Shown here: piece by piece, positions 47,201-58,980 of the stretch
Position numbering within the stretch: position 1 is the stretch's first letter
Layout of the letters: each line of letters begins with the position of its first letter
Assembly: GCA_003952965.2 (NCBI GenBank)
Contig: CM025855.1
Location: 431,557 to 495,556 of the forward strand
From: Morella rubra
Taxonomy: Eukaryota; Streptophyta; Magnoliopsida; Fagales; Myricaceae
Length of the DNA stretch: 64,000 nucleotides
Reading direction: 5' to 3'
Notes under the pieces: generated by a model
What the model saw: only the letters and a program-made list of their open reading frames with translations
Database searches by the model: none
What the model was told of the DNA's origin: nothing
Position numbers and translations under genes: made by a program

Positions 47201-50200
47201 ACCAATCACAATATTCTCCACGCAGCTTGCATGGGGAAAGGAAGTATCGTTGGAGCTAGAGCTATCGGCTCATAAACAAGATGGAACACAAATTGGAACT
47301 TGCATCTGCAGATTGTAAGTATAACTATGCTTCCATAAATCTGCCATATTGATTTATTCCCCGTCAAATATGAGACAAGTAAAACCACAGTAACCACTAT
47401 TAAATGATTAAAACCTCACAGCTTTCAATGAATAAAAGTGCTGACCTCTCAAAGGATGTCCATGATTTCGTTTATCAGTTGTTTCAGCAATGGGCCGTGC
47501 TCTTGGAGCACTTTCAGTGCTACTGCAACAATTATTTGCCGCTGTTGGCACTGGCAAAACAAACATCATTAGGAAAACACTTGCAAAAGACTTTATACTA
47601 ACAGTACACATGCATATACTAGAGAACAGGTCGATGATAAGAACCAAACCTTTTGTCCCATGCGATATATTGTTTGTCCAGGAAGACACAGCAGCACTAG
47701 TAATAGGACTTCTAAGCATTGAAGAGGAATCAGGCCTAATGGCATATCCAGGTTCATGCAAAGCAGATGAGGTTTGAAAAGAACCTGACACTTGTAAGAG
47801 AACAGGAGCTGCCAAATATGCATTCAATGAGCCTGGGGTTGCACTATGTTGGTGTTAAAACTAATCAAACAAACTATGCTGACCATTTTTGGAAGCCTTC
47901 TGTGGATATGGATGAGCAGCTTTCCTTTTTGGCCGGGGTGGAGGTAAATGTTCAGATGTCCCGCTCTTTTGAACCTTCATAAAGTACTTCTGTGCATGGC
48001 TCCGTATCTGCAAAATATGTCCATTGGATATTGGTACTCATTAGTAAATAAATATAAATAGACGAAATTACAAGTGCATTGGTTAAGAGACAATGACATT
48101 TGTTGTCTTGAATGCATTTGACAATGTAACGTGAACCTCAGACAATGTCTTTTTTTTTTTTTTTTTATATAACAAGGGAAATTCGGGCACCCATTCACGT
48201 AGCTCGGATGAACCTAGCCCAGAATACGCATGAGTTGAGTTCAAAGCCACGGCAAACCTCGGGCCGTACAGCCCTTCCAAGCCACATATATCAGGTAAAT
48301 CTAGCTTTGCTGTGGGAGTGGCCCCAAGGAATTGTTTGCACTTGAGGGTATTCGAACCTGAGACCTCAGGGGGAGCACACCCCTAGGCCCTAGGTCTTGA
48401 CCACCCAAGCCAACCCTTTGGGGTTAACCTCAGACCTCAGACAATATCTTGGGCAACAAAATTTAAAAGCTAGACATCAGATGAGTATTCACTCGTACAA
48501 ATACAATATTCCTTGAAAAAAGCAAATTGCAATAGCAGAACATCAAAGTTAATGCAATAAGTTGTGCATTGCATGCTACTATACTAGCTGATAGACAGTC
48601 ACAAAATTCTCCATGAACTCCATTTAGTGCATTCTTCACCACAAGGGAGTGACTGCAACGAGATAGAAGGAGGCTTAAACATGCTTCAATTTCCAAAGTA
48701 AAAACAGTTTAGGCTGACCAAATAAATGTCTAATATATTTTTTTCCCAGTGACAACACAGCGGCAGAGTACAAGCAGAGTTGTATGATTAAATAACATAA
48801 AGAGGAACACTAAGAGACAGTGCCACAACATTCAGAGAGAAAGTCATGATGGAAAATCAACAACATAGATGGATAGGAAAATGAGAACAAAAGAACAACA
48901 AGGCTTTAGAAAGAAGAAAAAACAGAAAAGTTTCACCTTAACAACAAACTTTCAGCATGAGATGTTCTTATACATAAACATACGTACAAAGAAGACTGCA
49001 AAGGAATATAAGTGGAGTAATGAGGAACTCCTTATCCATCCCCCTCTTTGAGATTGAAAACAGCACAATAAGAATCATTTGTATGAACAATTTGTAGACA
49101 AATGATAATTCTGCAGTTGAAATTACCTGTATCACTGTCTTAGACCCAACAAAAGCTTCAATCTTTTTCCAGTCACGGTCAAAGCTGAACAGCAGGAAGG
49201 AAAATAAGATAACATTAGGGAATGAAGGAAAAAGTACGAAAAACAGTTACAGAAAAGTGTTGGGTTTCAAGCAAGTAAACAAATGAGGGCATGTTTGGAA
49301 ACCAAAATTTTGACCAAAATTCTCTCCATTCCAAAATTCTCATTTGCAAACATAACTAACTCAAAATTTTGGTCAATAAAATAATAATAAAAAAGCTTCA
49401 AAATCATCTCTCTCTCCATCAAATCATTTCTTTCCATTACAATAAACATAAAAAATTCACTCAAATCATCTCTACCTTTTTACACCAACTCCCAAAAAAT
49501 TCTATTTTTCACCACTTTCTTTTTCTCAAAATCCAATAAAACTCTAATCTACCTCAATCTTCACAACATTCCCAGAATTTCCAGAAATTCTTGGTTTGCA
49601 AACATGGCCTCAGTAAAATGGAACTCACAGTAGCAGAATTGATTTCACATTGACAAATCTTCTGCGCCTCAAAATTTTCATTTCTTACTTTCTGCAGGCA
49701 TCAACTACAAATGATTTTGGCATGGTAAAACAAAAACAATTACTTGTAATTCAATAATACAACTACCAACCTACCTACCACATGCATATTGGTGGAAACA
49801 TCATAAAGCTGAAACCAATAAACTGGAATTTGAGAGAAAGCGAGGGGAGCCATTCTGCTCAATCTTATCAATCCTTTTTCCCTTTAGCAACCAACAGTAC
49901 CTTCCCCTCACAAGCTTTCTCCCTTTCTTCTCTAAACATCATCTTCATAGTTGCACAAGTTTTTTTTTAAAATAAGAGAGAAAAAAAAAATGCTTACATT
50001 CATAGCATTTCAAGTTAAGATTTAAAACAAAAATTTGAGAAGTGTTAATATCTTCTACGATTCCGGGGATCAAATGCCATGAACTATGCGCATTTTTGTT
50101 TTATGCTCTCTTCTAATTCTCAGGAATATGATAATAGGGACTATTGCACTCGGTAACTTCTTAATACAGGCTATATATCAAGATAAAGGTATTTGAACGG

Positions 50201-51146
50201 TGTTCAAAGACATCACCACCTTTCCATGTTTCTTTTTTTGCTTTCAGAAAGTGGAGAAGAGAAAAAAATCCAAATAACAAAGCGCCATTAAGGGATGCGG
50301 GGCACCAATATTAGCATTCAGAAACCAATACTCTAAGCACAACAATTCACATTAATCACGAACCACAAAGCATTTTCCTCTTAAGGCTCGATTCCACCTA
50401 GAACTGCATTTCTTTGCCAGAAAAAACTGATACACACACACACACATAGAGAAAAAGCGCATTATGCGTTTCCTATAATCCAGTAGGAAGAACATTGCAG
50501 ACAGATTACACTCTTCTACTCCACACCTTCTCATCAAGAACCAAACACTCAAATTCCAATTCTTACCTTCTCACTCATTTCCTCAGCAACCAAACAGAAA
50601 GCCTAATACATTTCCCTACCACCAAGCCCCTCTCAAAGCCCACGAATTCGTTAAATATTTACTAAGTCCGACCTCTTTTCCCTCCACACATTTTCCCAGC
50701 ATCCAAACATAACCGAAACTTCTCTTCCACTCATTCCCAACCCAAAATCTTGAATTCCCTAGCTAGCAACCCAAAAGTGCAGTCGCATTTCTTTTCCAGC
50801 ATGTTCATCCGTACATGAATATACCTCCAAATATGTAACATTCAAACCCTAATTTCGCCTTCGAAAAAAGAAAAAGAATTCATAGAGATTTTACATACAG
50901 CTGGAGAGCCTCGAGGAACTTGTCGTGCTCGGGCTCGGTCCAGCTCTCTCTGGACTTGGTTATGGTGTAGGGTTTCCGGATCTTCTTAGACAGATCCTCC
51001 GACGAAGCGGTGGTCGACGACGTTGTTGTCGTAGTAGTAGTAGCAGTAGTGGCAGTGGTGGTCGCGAAGGGCCCGAGTCCGGGTAGCGCCATTCCGGTTG
51101 GGTCAAGGTAGAAGCCCTCAGCCGGGTTCGGATTTTTGGATACCAT
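44287..51146 (-). CDS. RVE6-like: REVEILLE 6/8-type MYB-related (SHAQKYF) transcription factor, 329 aa
   Basis: REVEILLE proteins bind evening elements and drive clock gene expression. Eight exons join in frame: 51146-50899, 49184-49127, 48007-47884, 47832-47650, 47550-47446, 46713-46604, 45724-45665 and 44388-44287. The N-terminus ([23 protein letters not shown]) is RVE6-like and is followed by a Thr/Ala run at about 29-47 not expected in Arabidopsis RVE6. [17 protein letters not shown] starts the single MYB repeat, which spans roughly 65-111 and ends in SHAQKYF (105-111). A Pro/basic stretch ([17 protein letters not shown]) follows. The conserved C-terminal LCL region reads [21 protein letters not shown] and [16 protein letters not shown]. 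Introns 1 and 2 carry transposon insertions. RVE6 is more likely than RVE8 from the N-terminus. Confidence 0.93.
48152..48425 (-). mobile_element. tRNA-derived SINE in intron 2 of the REVEILLE gene
   Basis: Read on the minus strand, the element begins AACCCCAAAGGGTTGG, has an A-box-like TTGGCTTGGGTGGTC and a B-box GGTTCGAATACC, and ends in TTATAT followed by a run of A. Near-identical sequences flank it: aacctcagacaatgtctt at 48134-48151 and cctcagacaatatctt to the right (about 48435-48450), as expected for a target-site duplication. It lies in the sense orientation of the host gene. Confidence 0.85.
49284..49612. mobile_element. MITE-like inverted-repeat element in intron 1 of the REVEILLE gene
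   Basis: The left end TGAGGGCATGTTTGGAAACC and the reverse complement of the right end, TGAGGCCATGTTTGCAAACC, match at 18 of 20 positions. The element is 329 bp, AT-rich and non-coding. I could not define a convincing target duplication, so the superfamily is open. Confidence 0.7.
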
Positions 51147-53100
51147 AAGTTGGGGTTTTGGGATCGTAAGAAATTCTTGCTTGTAGCGGAGGCTGCAGAG
51201 GATTTATATATATAATTTTGGGTTAGTATCGAGTAGGTTCCGCTCTTCGGCAGGTACGGACGGGTGCCCAATCAAACACGTGTTTAGGAGTCTAGGACTG
51301 CAGTTATACTTATTTCTTTCACAAATGTCTTTTTTTTCTTGGTTTTCCCGTTCTTGATACACCTTTATTTTTATCAATTTTTGTACCAAAATAATGTGAG
51401 ACTTCAAGATTACTCAATTTAAACTCGACACCACACGAATTAAAGAAACTAATCAGAAAGTTAATCTAATCTTAAAGAAGAAGGTTCGGTATTTACATTT
51501 AAATTCATTTAGCAATTTTTTATAAAAATTACATGATGTATTTTGAAAATAAATAAACATAATAAATACATTCCGTAATTTATAAGAACTTTGTTGCCTA
51601 GGGAATTCAGCACACAAATAATTGCAGATGTTTGCAACTTTTAAAGCCTATTTTTTTTTATCACAAACGTGTTTAAAGTTTTTAGCAATAACGAAAATAA
51701 ACTTGGTAATTAAAAAAAAAAAAAAAGTGACTTCCGGGATCCATAAACTATCAGATTGTCTCCCATCGAGTCATTTAAACCGAGTTAGTAGGCGGAGGGA
51801 CTCGGGAATGGAGTGAAGATAGAGACGTCGTCCGACAGAGTGGATACGTGGAGGACGCAGGCTGATTGGGAATGAAATCCGTGGTTTGATGCTTTCTAAG
51901 GTGCTTGGTGGCCAAAGAATAGGCCACAAGATGTGCTTCAGCCAACACACACAAGAGGGAAGATATTTAGGGTGGGACCCACCAAAAAATTGTAAGGGCG
52001 ACAACCCCATCTCGTGTTACTTTTTGCACCGAAAGAGCAAAATATCTCACGTTATTTTCCAGCTCGGATCAAATTTTTTTTTTTTTTTTTTTTTTGCCCT
52101 TTTCTATCTATTATGGAAAATATGGAAAGAAAGATGCGAAATATGAAATTAGTTATTAGTAAAATTAAGAGAGGCCATAAGCAAAGAATGGGGTGGCCTA
52201 TTAATGGAACATGGCCATAAAAGGACTGGAAATTCTAAAGTAGGAAATATATATGTAGCTAAGATAATTCATTTTATATTTTTTTTTTAAAAAAATATAT
52301 TTTTCGTCCTAGACTATTGTGGTTTTGATATATTACATCATAAATTATTATTTTCATTACATTTTTCACTCTAATAGTAAATTTTGATGAAAATTTTATT
52401 TTTATTCACTGAAATGATGAATTTATCCTTATACAAAATATAATTATAAAAAAAATTATAAAAATCAAATAATCATTTCATTAAATTAAAATAGTATAAA
52501 ATGTAAACGGTAGGTAATTAAAGGATAAAATATAAAAAAATTCATAAACTGGATGCAAAATGTCAGAACTCAATAGTTGAGAGATAAAAAAAAGTGTATT
52601 TAACTTTCTTTTTTTTTTTTTTTTCTTTTTTTTTAAAGAAGAAAACGTAACTCATTCATTTCACCAAAAACTTTTTGAACCCATTAGCACAGCATCCTTT
52701 CATTTTCAAATAGCAATGCAGTTTTTAGGCATAGAATCGGACTCCAACTGGTGCCTAAATGCCCACTGGCCCCTGCAAGGCCGAAGGGCCTTGAAACGCC
52801 ATTTCAAACATGACTCAAAATGGTGCGAGATTGCCCTGAGAGGGCCCAAAAGAAAATAAGCTTAATTGCAAGACTGAGACGAGTCTGGGCCCCCATCCTA
52901 TTTTTAATGGCTTTTTATATGCAGACTGTCACTTTGTCCACTTGCAGACCAAAAAGCCAATTCCTCCAATAAGTTACAGCATTCGGGATCATGGCTCAGT
53001 GTAACTTTTGGGCGATTTCCCTAAAAAATGGGGCAACTGAGGCTGCTCGAAAGTTAAACATGCAGTAAAGCTTTTAGGGTTTTTTTTTTTGGGTTAATCG
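51147..53100. other. REVEILLE upstream region and AT-rich intergenic DNA
   Basis: A TATA-like 'tatatatata' lies at 51206-51215. Long T and A runs occur near 51710-51725, 52077-52095 and 52610-52635. No gene was recognised. Confidence 0.55.
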
Positions 53101-54237
53101 TAACAGCACTTTTCATTAATAGAATTACGGAAGTTTAAAAACTTCAAGAACATGCTCAAAAAGGCGAACTAGATACTCTTAGAATTCGGTGGACTAACGA
53201 GCAAAGTGATCTAAAGGACATACGGAGACCCACGGTAGCATACCTTTTAACGTTTGAAAGGGAAGAAAACGGAGGCTGCAGCTTAAACAGTATGGTCCAG
53301 AAACGGACAACACGAATTGGTCCAAACAATTGCAACGCCCCATTGTATGCCAGATCCATCGTGACCATCGCAGTCAAAGACAAGACTTTCAATAGCTTCT
53401 AGATGAAGTTTAATGAATGAGTCGATTGGGCTTTTTCAATGGCAAAATAAAAATCAATCTTGGCACCGGCATCTTGTATTTGCAGCTTTGTATGACAATC
53501 TACAATTCTACATCCAGTTCGACTGACTTGTATTACCTGTTGTGGGTAAGTCTACAAAGGTAGCTGCCGAATTCTGCTTAGCCTTGTTCTTGTACTCGAC
53601 TTTAAGAAGTCCTGAAAGGTCATCCCACGAGGGATTTTATATGGTTTTCTCTGCTAGCTCCTCGATGTCTTCTTGTATCTTGCTGCTGCCGGGGTTCATG
53701 GCTATTACTATGAGGTTATGGATCCGTGGTTAGGTGGTGCTGGGTTTGGTGTCTGGTGATGAGGTAGTAATGGTGACGCAATTGTATATTTATTGACCGT
53801 CATGATTGAAAGAAGCAAAGAGAGACTCGCTGTAGAAATTTTGTTTTGTCTTCTATTTTTCTTCCATGAAAACAACTTCGCAACTTTACGTTTAGGACAC
53901 GGCAAAGTGTTCAAAGAATCTAAACCACAAGATCTATTTCTAGTATAAGTGGGATGAAATCAGAGTAATCTCAACCCACTTTGGCAGAGTCTAGCTTGAG
54001 GGATTTGTTAGAGATAATAATAATCAAATTTATTATGGTTATCAAGATATCAAATATTTGATATTGTTACGAAGATTCAAATTTTAAATGTAGAGATTCA
54101 AATTTAAATATAAAAATATTTTTCTATTATGCTTTGTATTGGTTTCTCCAATCTTGTAGGAAGCATCCTCAATTAATACCTCTTCAACTTTCTCCAATAT
54201 ATCTACGGTGGAAAACGAACTCCCCCCAATTGATTTG
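53101..54237. other. Stretch with short open frames of unknown nature
   Basis: Minus-strand frames at 53156-53392 and around 53560-53760 are open over limited lengths. The translation near 53640 includes IPRGMTFQDFLKS, which looks protein-like, but I cannot connect the pieces with sound splice sites or name a family. This may be a decayed gene; no call is made. Confidence 0.3.
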
Positions 54238-54965
54238 ATTTTTTTTTCCTCAATAAACCAACATTTCCATTAAAAACTAAACCAAACTAGAGGTAGAGTC
54301 GCAATACAGAATAAAAAAAGGAATACAAATAGAACCCATAAAACTAGATAGGCCAAATAGAACTACCCAACAAGCAAGCAAATGAGCTTGAAGATTGAGT
54401 CTCCGAGGAACCCAATGAATTGCCCAAGCCAACTATGCCTTGAATAAACGTCTAAGCGAGAGAACAAGGTCTTCAATTTTCTAGCAAGGAGGAGCAACAT
54501 CCTGCTTAATATCTTCACACAGAAGGTGACAGTTTGATTTAAAAAACAACCAAAGACCAGCTATGCACGAACAACTACCATAGCTTCACCTAGCAAAAGG
54601 TCCGTAGCCTGAATACGTTCCATGTACACGATACCGAGAGAATTAGAAGAGTCTCGACAAGCGATGGTTACGTACAATCCATTATGATGTATAGCAATAT
54701 CAAAGTTGATCTTAATCCATCTTGCATCCAAGGGCGACCAAGAATGAGAGAGAGAGGGAGAACAGACCAACCAAGCCGACTGATGATCTGAGAATCTACG
54801 GGCAAGTGATGATCTAAGATCTGTATACACCACTTTCTCATCTTCATGAAGGGCTTGATTGCGATAAATCCACAAAACATCAAAGAGCAAAGCTGCATGG
54901 AGAATGAACTTGTTGATACATGACCGAGGAGACTGAACTAGTCTTAGCAAGTAACCACTCAAAAA
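54238..54965 (-). mobile_element. 5'-truncated LINE fragment with RNase H-like region
   Basis: On the minus strand, 54962-54561 encodes a peptide typical of the RNase H-like C-terminal part of plant LINE ORF2 (WSPLDARWIKINFDIAIHHNG, then CRDSSNSLGIV and LLLGEAM). The continuation in another frame shows DIKQDVAPP and WAIHWVPRRLNLQAHLLACW, the usual end of this domain, so a frameshift separates the two. A T-rich tract at about 54238-54249 on the plus strand corresponds to the element's 3' A-tail. It is a dead fragment. Confidence 0.7.
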
Positions 54966-55899
54966 AAAAAAAAAACAGAGTAGTGGGATTAAAATAAGTT
55001 AGCCCTAGTGCCACCTTCATCCCGCGTGAAACATGACGTTTTTACTTTCAGGCTCGAGGTGGGGAACGCGTAGTGCTGACTGCTGCAGTGTACCGAAATA
55101 CCGAATAGAGAAATTATTTGCAGTTCTTCCATTGACTTGACTTGCAGCTCACACGTGGTTCAGTGGCAGAAGCTGGAAAGACGTCAAGCAGGGCACGGAA
55201 ACGAGAGATGGCCCGGGTGAAAAAGAAAGAGAGACCAGGGGTGAGGGAAGATAGAGGCATGCCCACTTGGGAGTTGGGCAAAATTACAAAGACACGGTCC
55301 GAACACGACGTTAGATTTTTTTTATTTTTTCATTTTTTTCTGAGCATAATAAAGAACTTCATTAATCAGGAATAAAGTTCTACAAACCGACAGAAAAACA
55401 GGAAAAAACACAAAAAAACTACACCCCAATCCAGGAGGAATGAAACCAGCATACACCCAGGGGTAATTAGAGAGCAGCTCATGAACACAACGTTAGATTT
55501 GGTTTGGTCACTTCGTGGAAAGTGGAATCCAACTTTTGGTAGAAGGACAGAGAGAGTGCAAAAGTTTCGAACGGTGTCGTTCGCTTGTTAGAAAATAACA
55601 AAGAAAAAAACTTCAAAAGAAAAGCAAAAAGTACTCTTTCCGTGTATCCACGAAAGTGTTGGCCCTTTGGACTTCCCCCACTTCCCACATCGATTTATTG
55701 ACCGTAGACCATCAGCTGCCTTGACCTGGTTTACTCGGCATTCCCTAGTTTCCTCCGCTTAGTATATATATGTATGCGTCTAAGTCCTTCAGATCCCAAG
55801 TCCATCGACCTTCTCTCTGAAATTCTGTAATATTCTTTTCCTGGCTTGGATCATCTTCTTTACCTGATTAGTTCTTATATCCCTCAAAACTTTTCAGCA
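54966..55899. other. Upstream region of the HMA-like gene, with a LINE tail insertion
   Basis: No gene was seen before 55900. It contains the short retroposon tail at 55302-55499. A TATA-like 'agtatatatatg' at 55761-55772 lies about 130 bp before the ATG of the next gene. Confidence 0.5.
55302..55499 (-). mobile_element. Short LINE 3'-end insertion with target-site duplication
   Basis: GAACACGACGTTAGATTT (about 55302-55319) and GAACACAACGTTAGATTT (about 55482-55499) flank a 160-bp insert that starts with a T/A-rich run on the plus strand. The insert contains 'aagaacttcattaatcagg', similar in style to plant LINE tails. The 18-bp flanking repeat has one mismatch, so the insertion is fairly recent. 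Confidence 0.7.
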
Positions 55900-56742
55900 A
55901 TGAAGGTCAGGCTCTACTTCCCCTCAAGCTTATCTCTCTTTCCCTCTCCTTGCTTCCGTTCCTGGAAGCCAGTTTTGGCTGTCATTCTGTTAAATAGAAT
56001 ATGCATGGATGACTTAAGAGTTTTGATGTGTGTGGCTTGTTCTTTTGATTAATTCTGTGATACGTACAACATCTTACTAGATCTGTATCGTGTTTTGTTA
56101 CAGAAAGTGATTTTGAAAGTGGAACTGTACGATGAAAAAATAAAGAAGAAGGCCATGAGGACAGTCTCTGGTCTTTCAGGTATACCCTTTTTAACTTCTA
56201 GTAATTCTATTCAAACTCCTTTGTTTAGCAGTTTGTGGTTTGGGAATCGGGTAATCATGTTCTTTGGGGTTCAAAAACTGAAAGAAAGTCTGTCTCGCAT
56301 AAGCCAAGCTGATCAGGAGAATCAATTTATTTGATTTCTTTTCTCAATTTTTCCTTGGTTCAAAGAAAGAGCACCCCAGAACTTGGAAGCATGAAAAACT
56401 TACAATTTCGGCTGGATTTCTGTAGGTGTTGATTCAATCTCCATGGACATGAAGGACAGGAAATTGACCGTGACCGGGGACGTCGATCCGGTCGATATAG
56501 TGAGCAAGTTGAGGAAGTTCTGCAGCACAGATATCCTCTCTGTTGGACCAGCAAAAGAGCCTGAAAAGAAGAAGGAGGAGCCGAAGAAAGAAGAGCCAAA
56601 GAAGACAGATGATAAAAAGAAGGAAGAGTTGGCTGAGCTTTGGAAGGCCTACCATAACCAAGTCTATAATCCTTACTTGCAGACCCCGCATTATTTTGTC
56701 AGAAGCGTAGAGGAGGATCCTAATGGTTGTGTAATTTGCTAA
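55900..56742 (+). CDS. HMA-like isoprenylated plant protein without CxxC, 132 aa
   Basis: Three exons join in frame: 55900-55905 (ATG AAG only), 56104-56179 and 56426-56742. Residues 1-68 form a ferredoxin-like HMA fold ([43 protein letters not shown] in short pieces). The metal-binding CxxC is replaced by YDEK-type residues, so copper or zinc binding through that site is unlikely. A Lys/Glu/Pro-rich linker ([16 protein letters not shown]) follows. The C-terminus is GCVIC, a CaaX-like prenylation box that would anchor the protein to membranes. This architecture matches the heavy-metal-associated isoprenylated plant protein (HIPP/HPP) family, some members of which lack CxxC and bind other proteins instead. 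The exact paralogue and role are unknown. Confidence 0.88.
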
Positions 56743-58936
56743 TTCATGATCTTGGAACAATTAGCTCAAGACATAAATGAAAAAAAAAAAAAAGTGGAGA
56801 AAATAATAGTTGGGATGATGAATTTAAATCGTTATTTTTTCTGCTTTTTTATTTTCAACTCGGTGAAAGGATGATGTTCAAACAGATATCAAGAAGAGAA
56901 GTCGTATGTACAGTAGGGGATGACTCTGTTTCCCTGGTGTGGTTTGGAATGTTGCATATCTATTGATTTAGTGGATTTTACATAAATGGAAGAGTTTTTC
57001 GTACTTCTCAAGCTGTTGTATTTTTGTTTGAATCCCCTTCTTTCTGGGTGTTACAAGCGTTGCCACAGTACTTTCTTTTAGGGGTTGCACACATTTTCCT
57101 TTTCAGTGATGGTGGATTGACTGGTTTCCATCAAAGAAGAAGCGCTCTGACTTGAATTCAACGCAGTTGAACTACTACTCCCAGTCTCCCACCAGAAAAG
57201 TCGCTCGTTTTGAATAATCTTCCATTAACGTTTGTGCAAAAATGTTGAAGGTCGGAGTGCTTTGAGACTTACGGAGAGATTGGCCGGCCATGACCCAAAT
57301 CCCCTGCATCTCCTAGGAGCTGTATTGGATCTTCTCAGGTTTATGACTATTTTAATTAATGGCTAGGATACTCCAGCGCTCCTGTTGAAAGTTCATCGGC
57401 AATGTATTCGCACAAAGCTCCAAAACAAAGCTCTATTTTTATCACTTTCCTCGGCTCTTTGGCTTTTTTTTATAATAATTTTTTTTGATATGAGGTAAGA
57501 TAGAATGACGTTCTCTTTCAACCAAAATTGAAAACTCAGACATTTGAGAGCGACTTCAGCCTTACCATGCAATAAAATACTACCCACTTGATGAAAATTG
57601 ATTGAAAAAAAAAAAAAAGGACACGACAGGGATGTCTCTCTGGGCATATGAATTTCCAAAAAGAGGATCTTGATGTTTCACAAAACTTGTAGTTAATTGC
57701 TGCTTACTATTTGTGAGAGACAAGATCAGATTCGGGAGGACTAACAATGACTTCACTCATTTCTTTAGTTTACAGCAGGACGTAGCTCAGCTATCCTCCA
57801 CCACTAAATAGAAAATGTCGAAGAAAACTTGAACTTGGTTTCTCTTTTTGAGTACGTCAGTAGATGGGTCAATTTGCGAAGCCTCATACTTGGCATATAT
57901 GTATCTTGCGACTGTGGAGGCAATAGATGGGGCATATAGAGCAAAAAGAAGTCGGGACAACTGTGTTGCGACAGCATGTTGTCCATACTAGGATTTCATC
58001 TTATCATCTGACACGCTCATGGCATTCGTTTTAATCCATCTAACTTGATTGTCTTTGTGGATTTTCAAGAAAGACGAGGAGGAAAAAGCCAAACCAGGTT
58101 GGCAATTGAGAAACTCAAGCAAACGTCCTTAATCCAAAGCGATAAGAAAAAATCCAAATCAGGGTCGATCTAGATAAGCTTAACGTTCAAAAAGTGAAAA
58201 AAGATCTACGCACATTGCAACAACTCCACATTTTTAACAACGCAAATTAAATTAACTCATATAATTAGAACGTTGTAATACCCTAGAACCCGTAATTTGT
58301 TAGTCCATAGCAAAGCATGCATTTTCCGGGATATTTGAATTATAATGGGAATTAATGACTAGAAATATTAATGCATTCCCTCTTATTTGATCTTCTTGTT
58401 ACAAGAAAACAGCCACACGACAGAACGCAGTCCTCTACTTCCCGTTAGTAAAGCACGAGCTTCGTCCACAACTCATTAGCTATCCTTCAACGTTAGATTA
58501 AAAGAACTCCTTCGCTTTTAAACGCCGGGTTTTGTGTGTTGCAACCTCTTTCGTAGTGGTAAAATTTATGTGACGAATTTTGGTTGTTTCGGCTACAGAA
58601 GTTGTTGTCGAGCGAGCCAACATTTCTTGAAGTGTCTAGTGAAGTTGAATTCAATCTTGATAGTTATATATAATGCAAGGATTATTTGTATGCTTGAGTT
58701 TAAGGCATAGTTAGATATGAGTTAGTAAGTTATTTTAATATTAAAAAAAAATACAAATAGGCAAAGAAAAAACAGTGAAGTTATTTTCAAGCAGGTCAAT
58801 TTGAAGAGATTATGCGACGTATAATATCGGAATATTCGAGCGCAAAAGAAGGAGGGGGACCTGGTTGGAAAACAATGGCCCCTAGCGTGATGTAAAACCT
58901 CCCGCGATACCTATCATAATACAATATTACAAGGAG

Positions 58937-58980
<44 letters not shown>

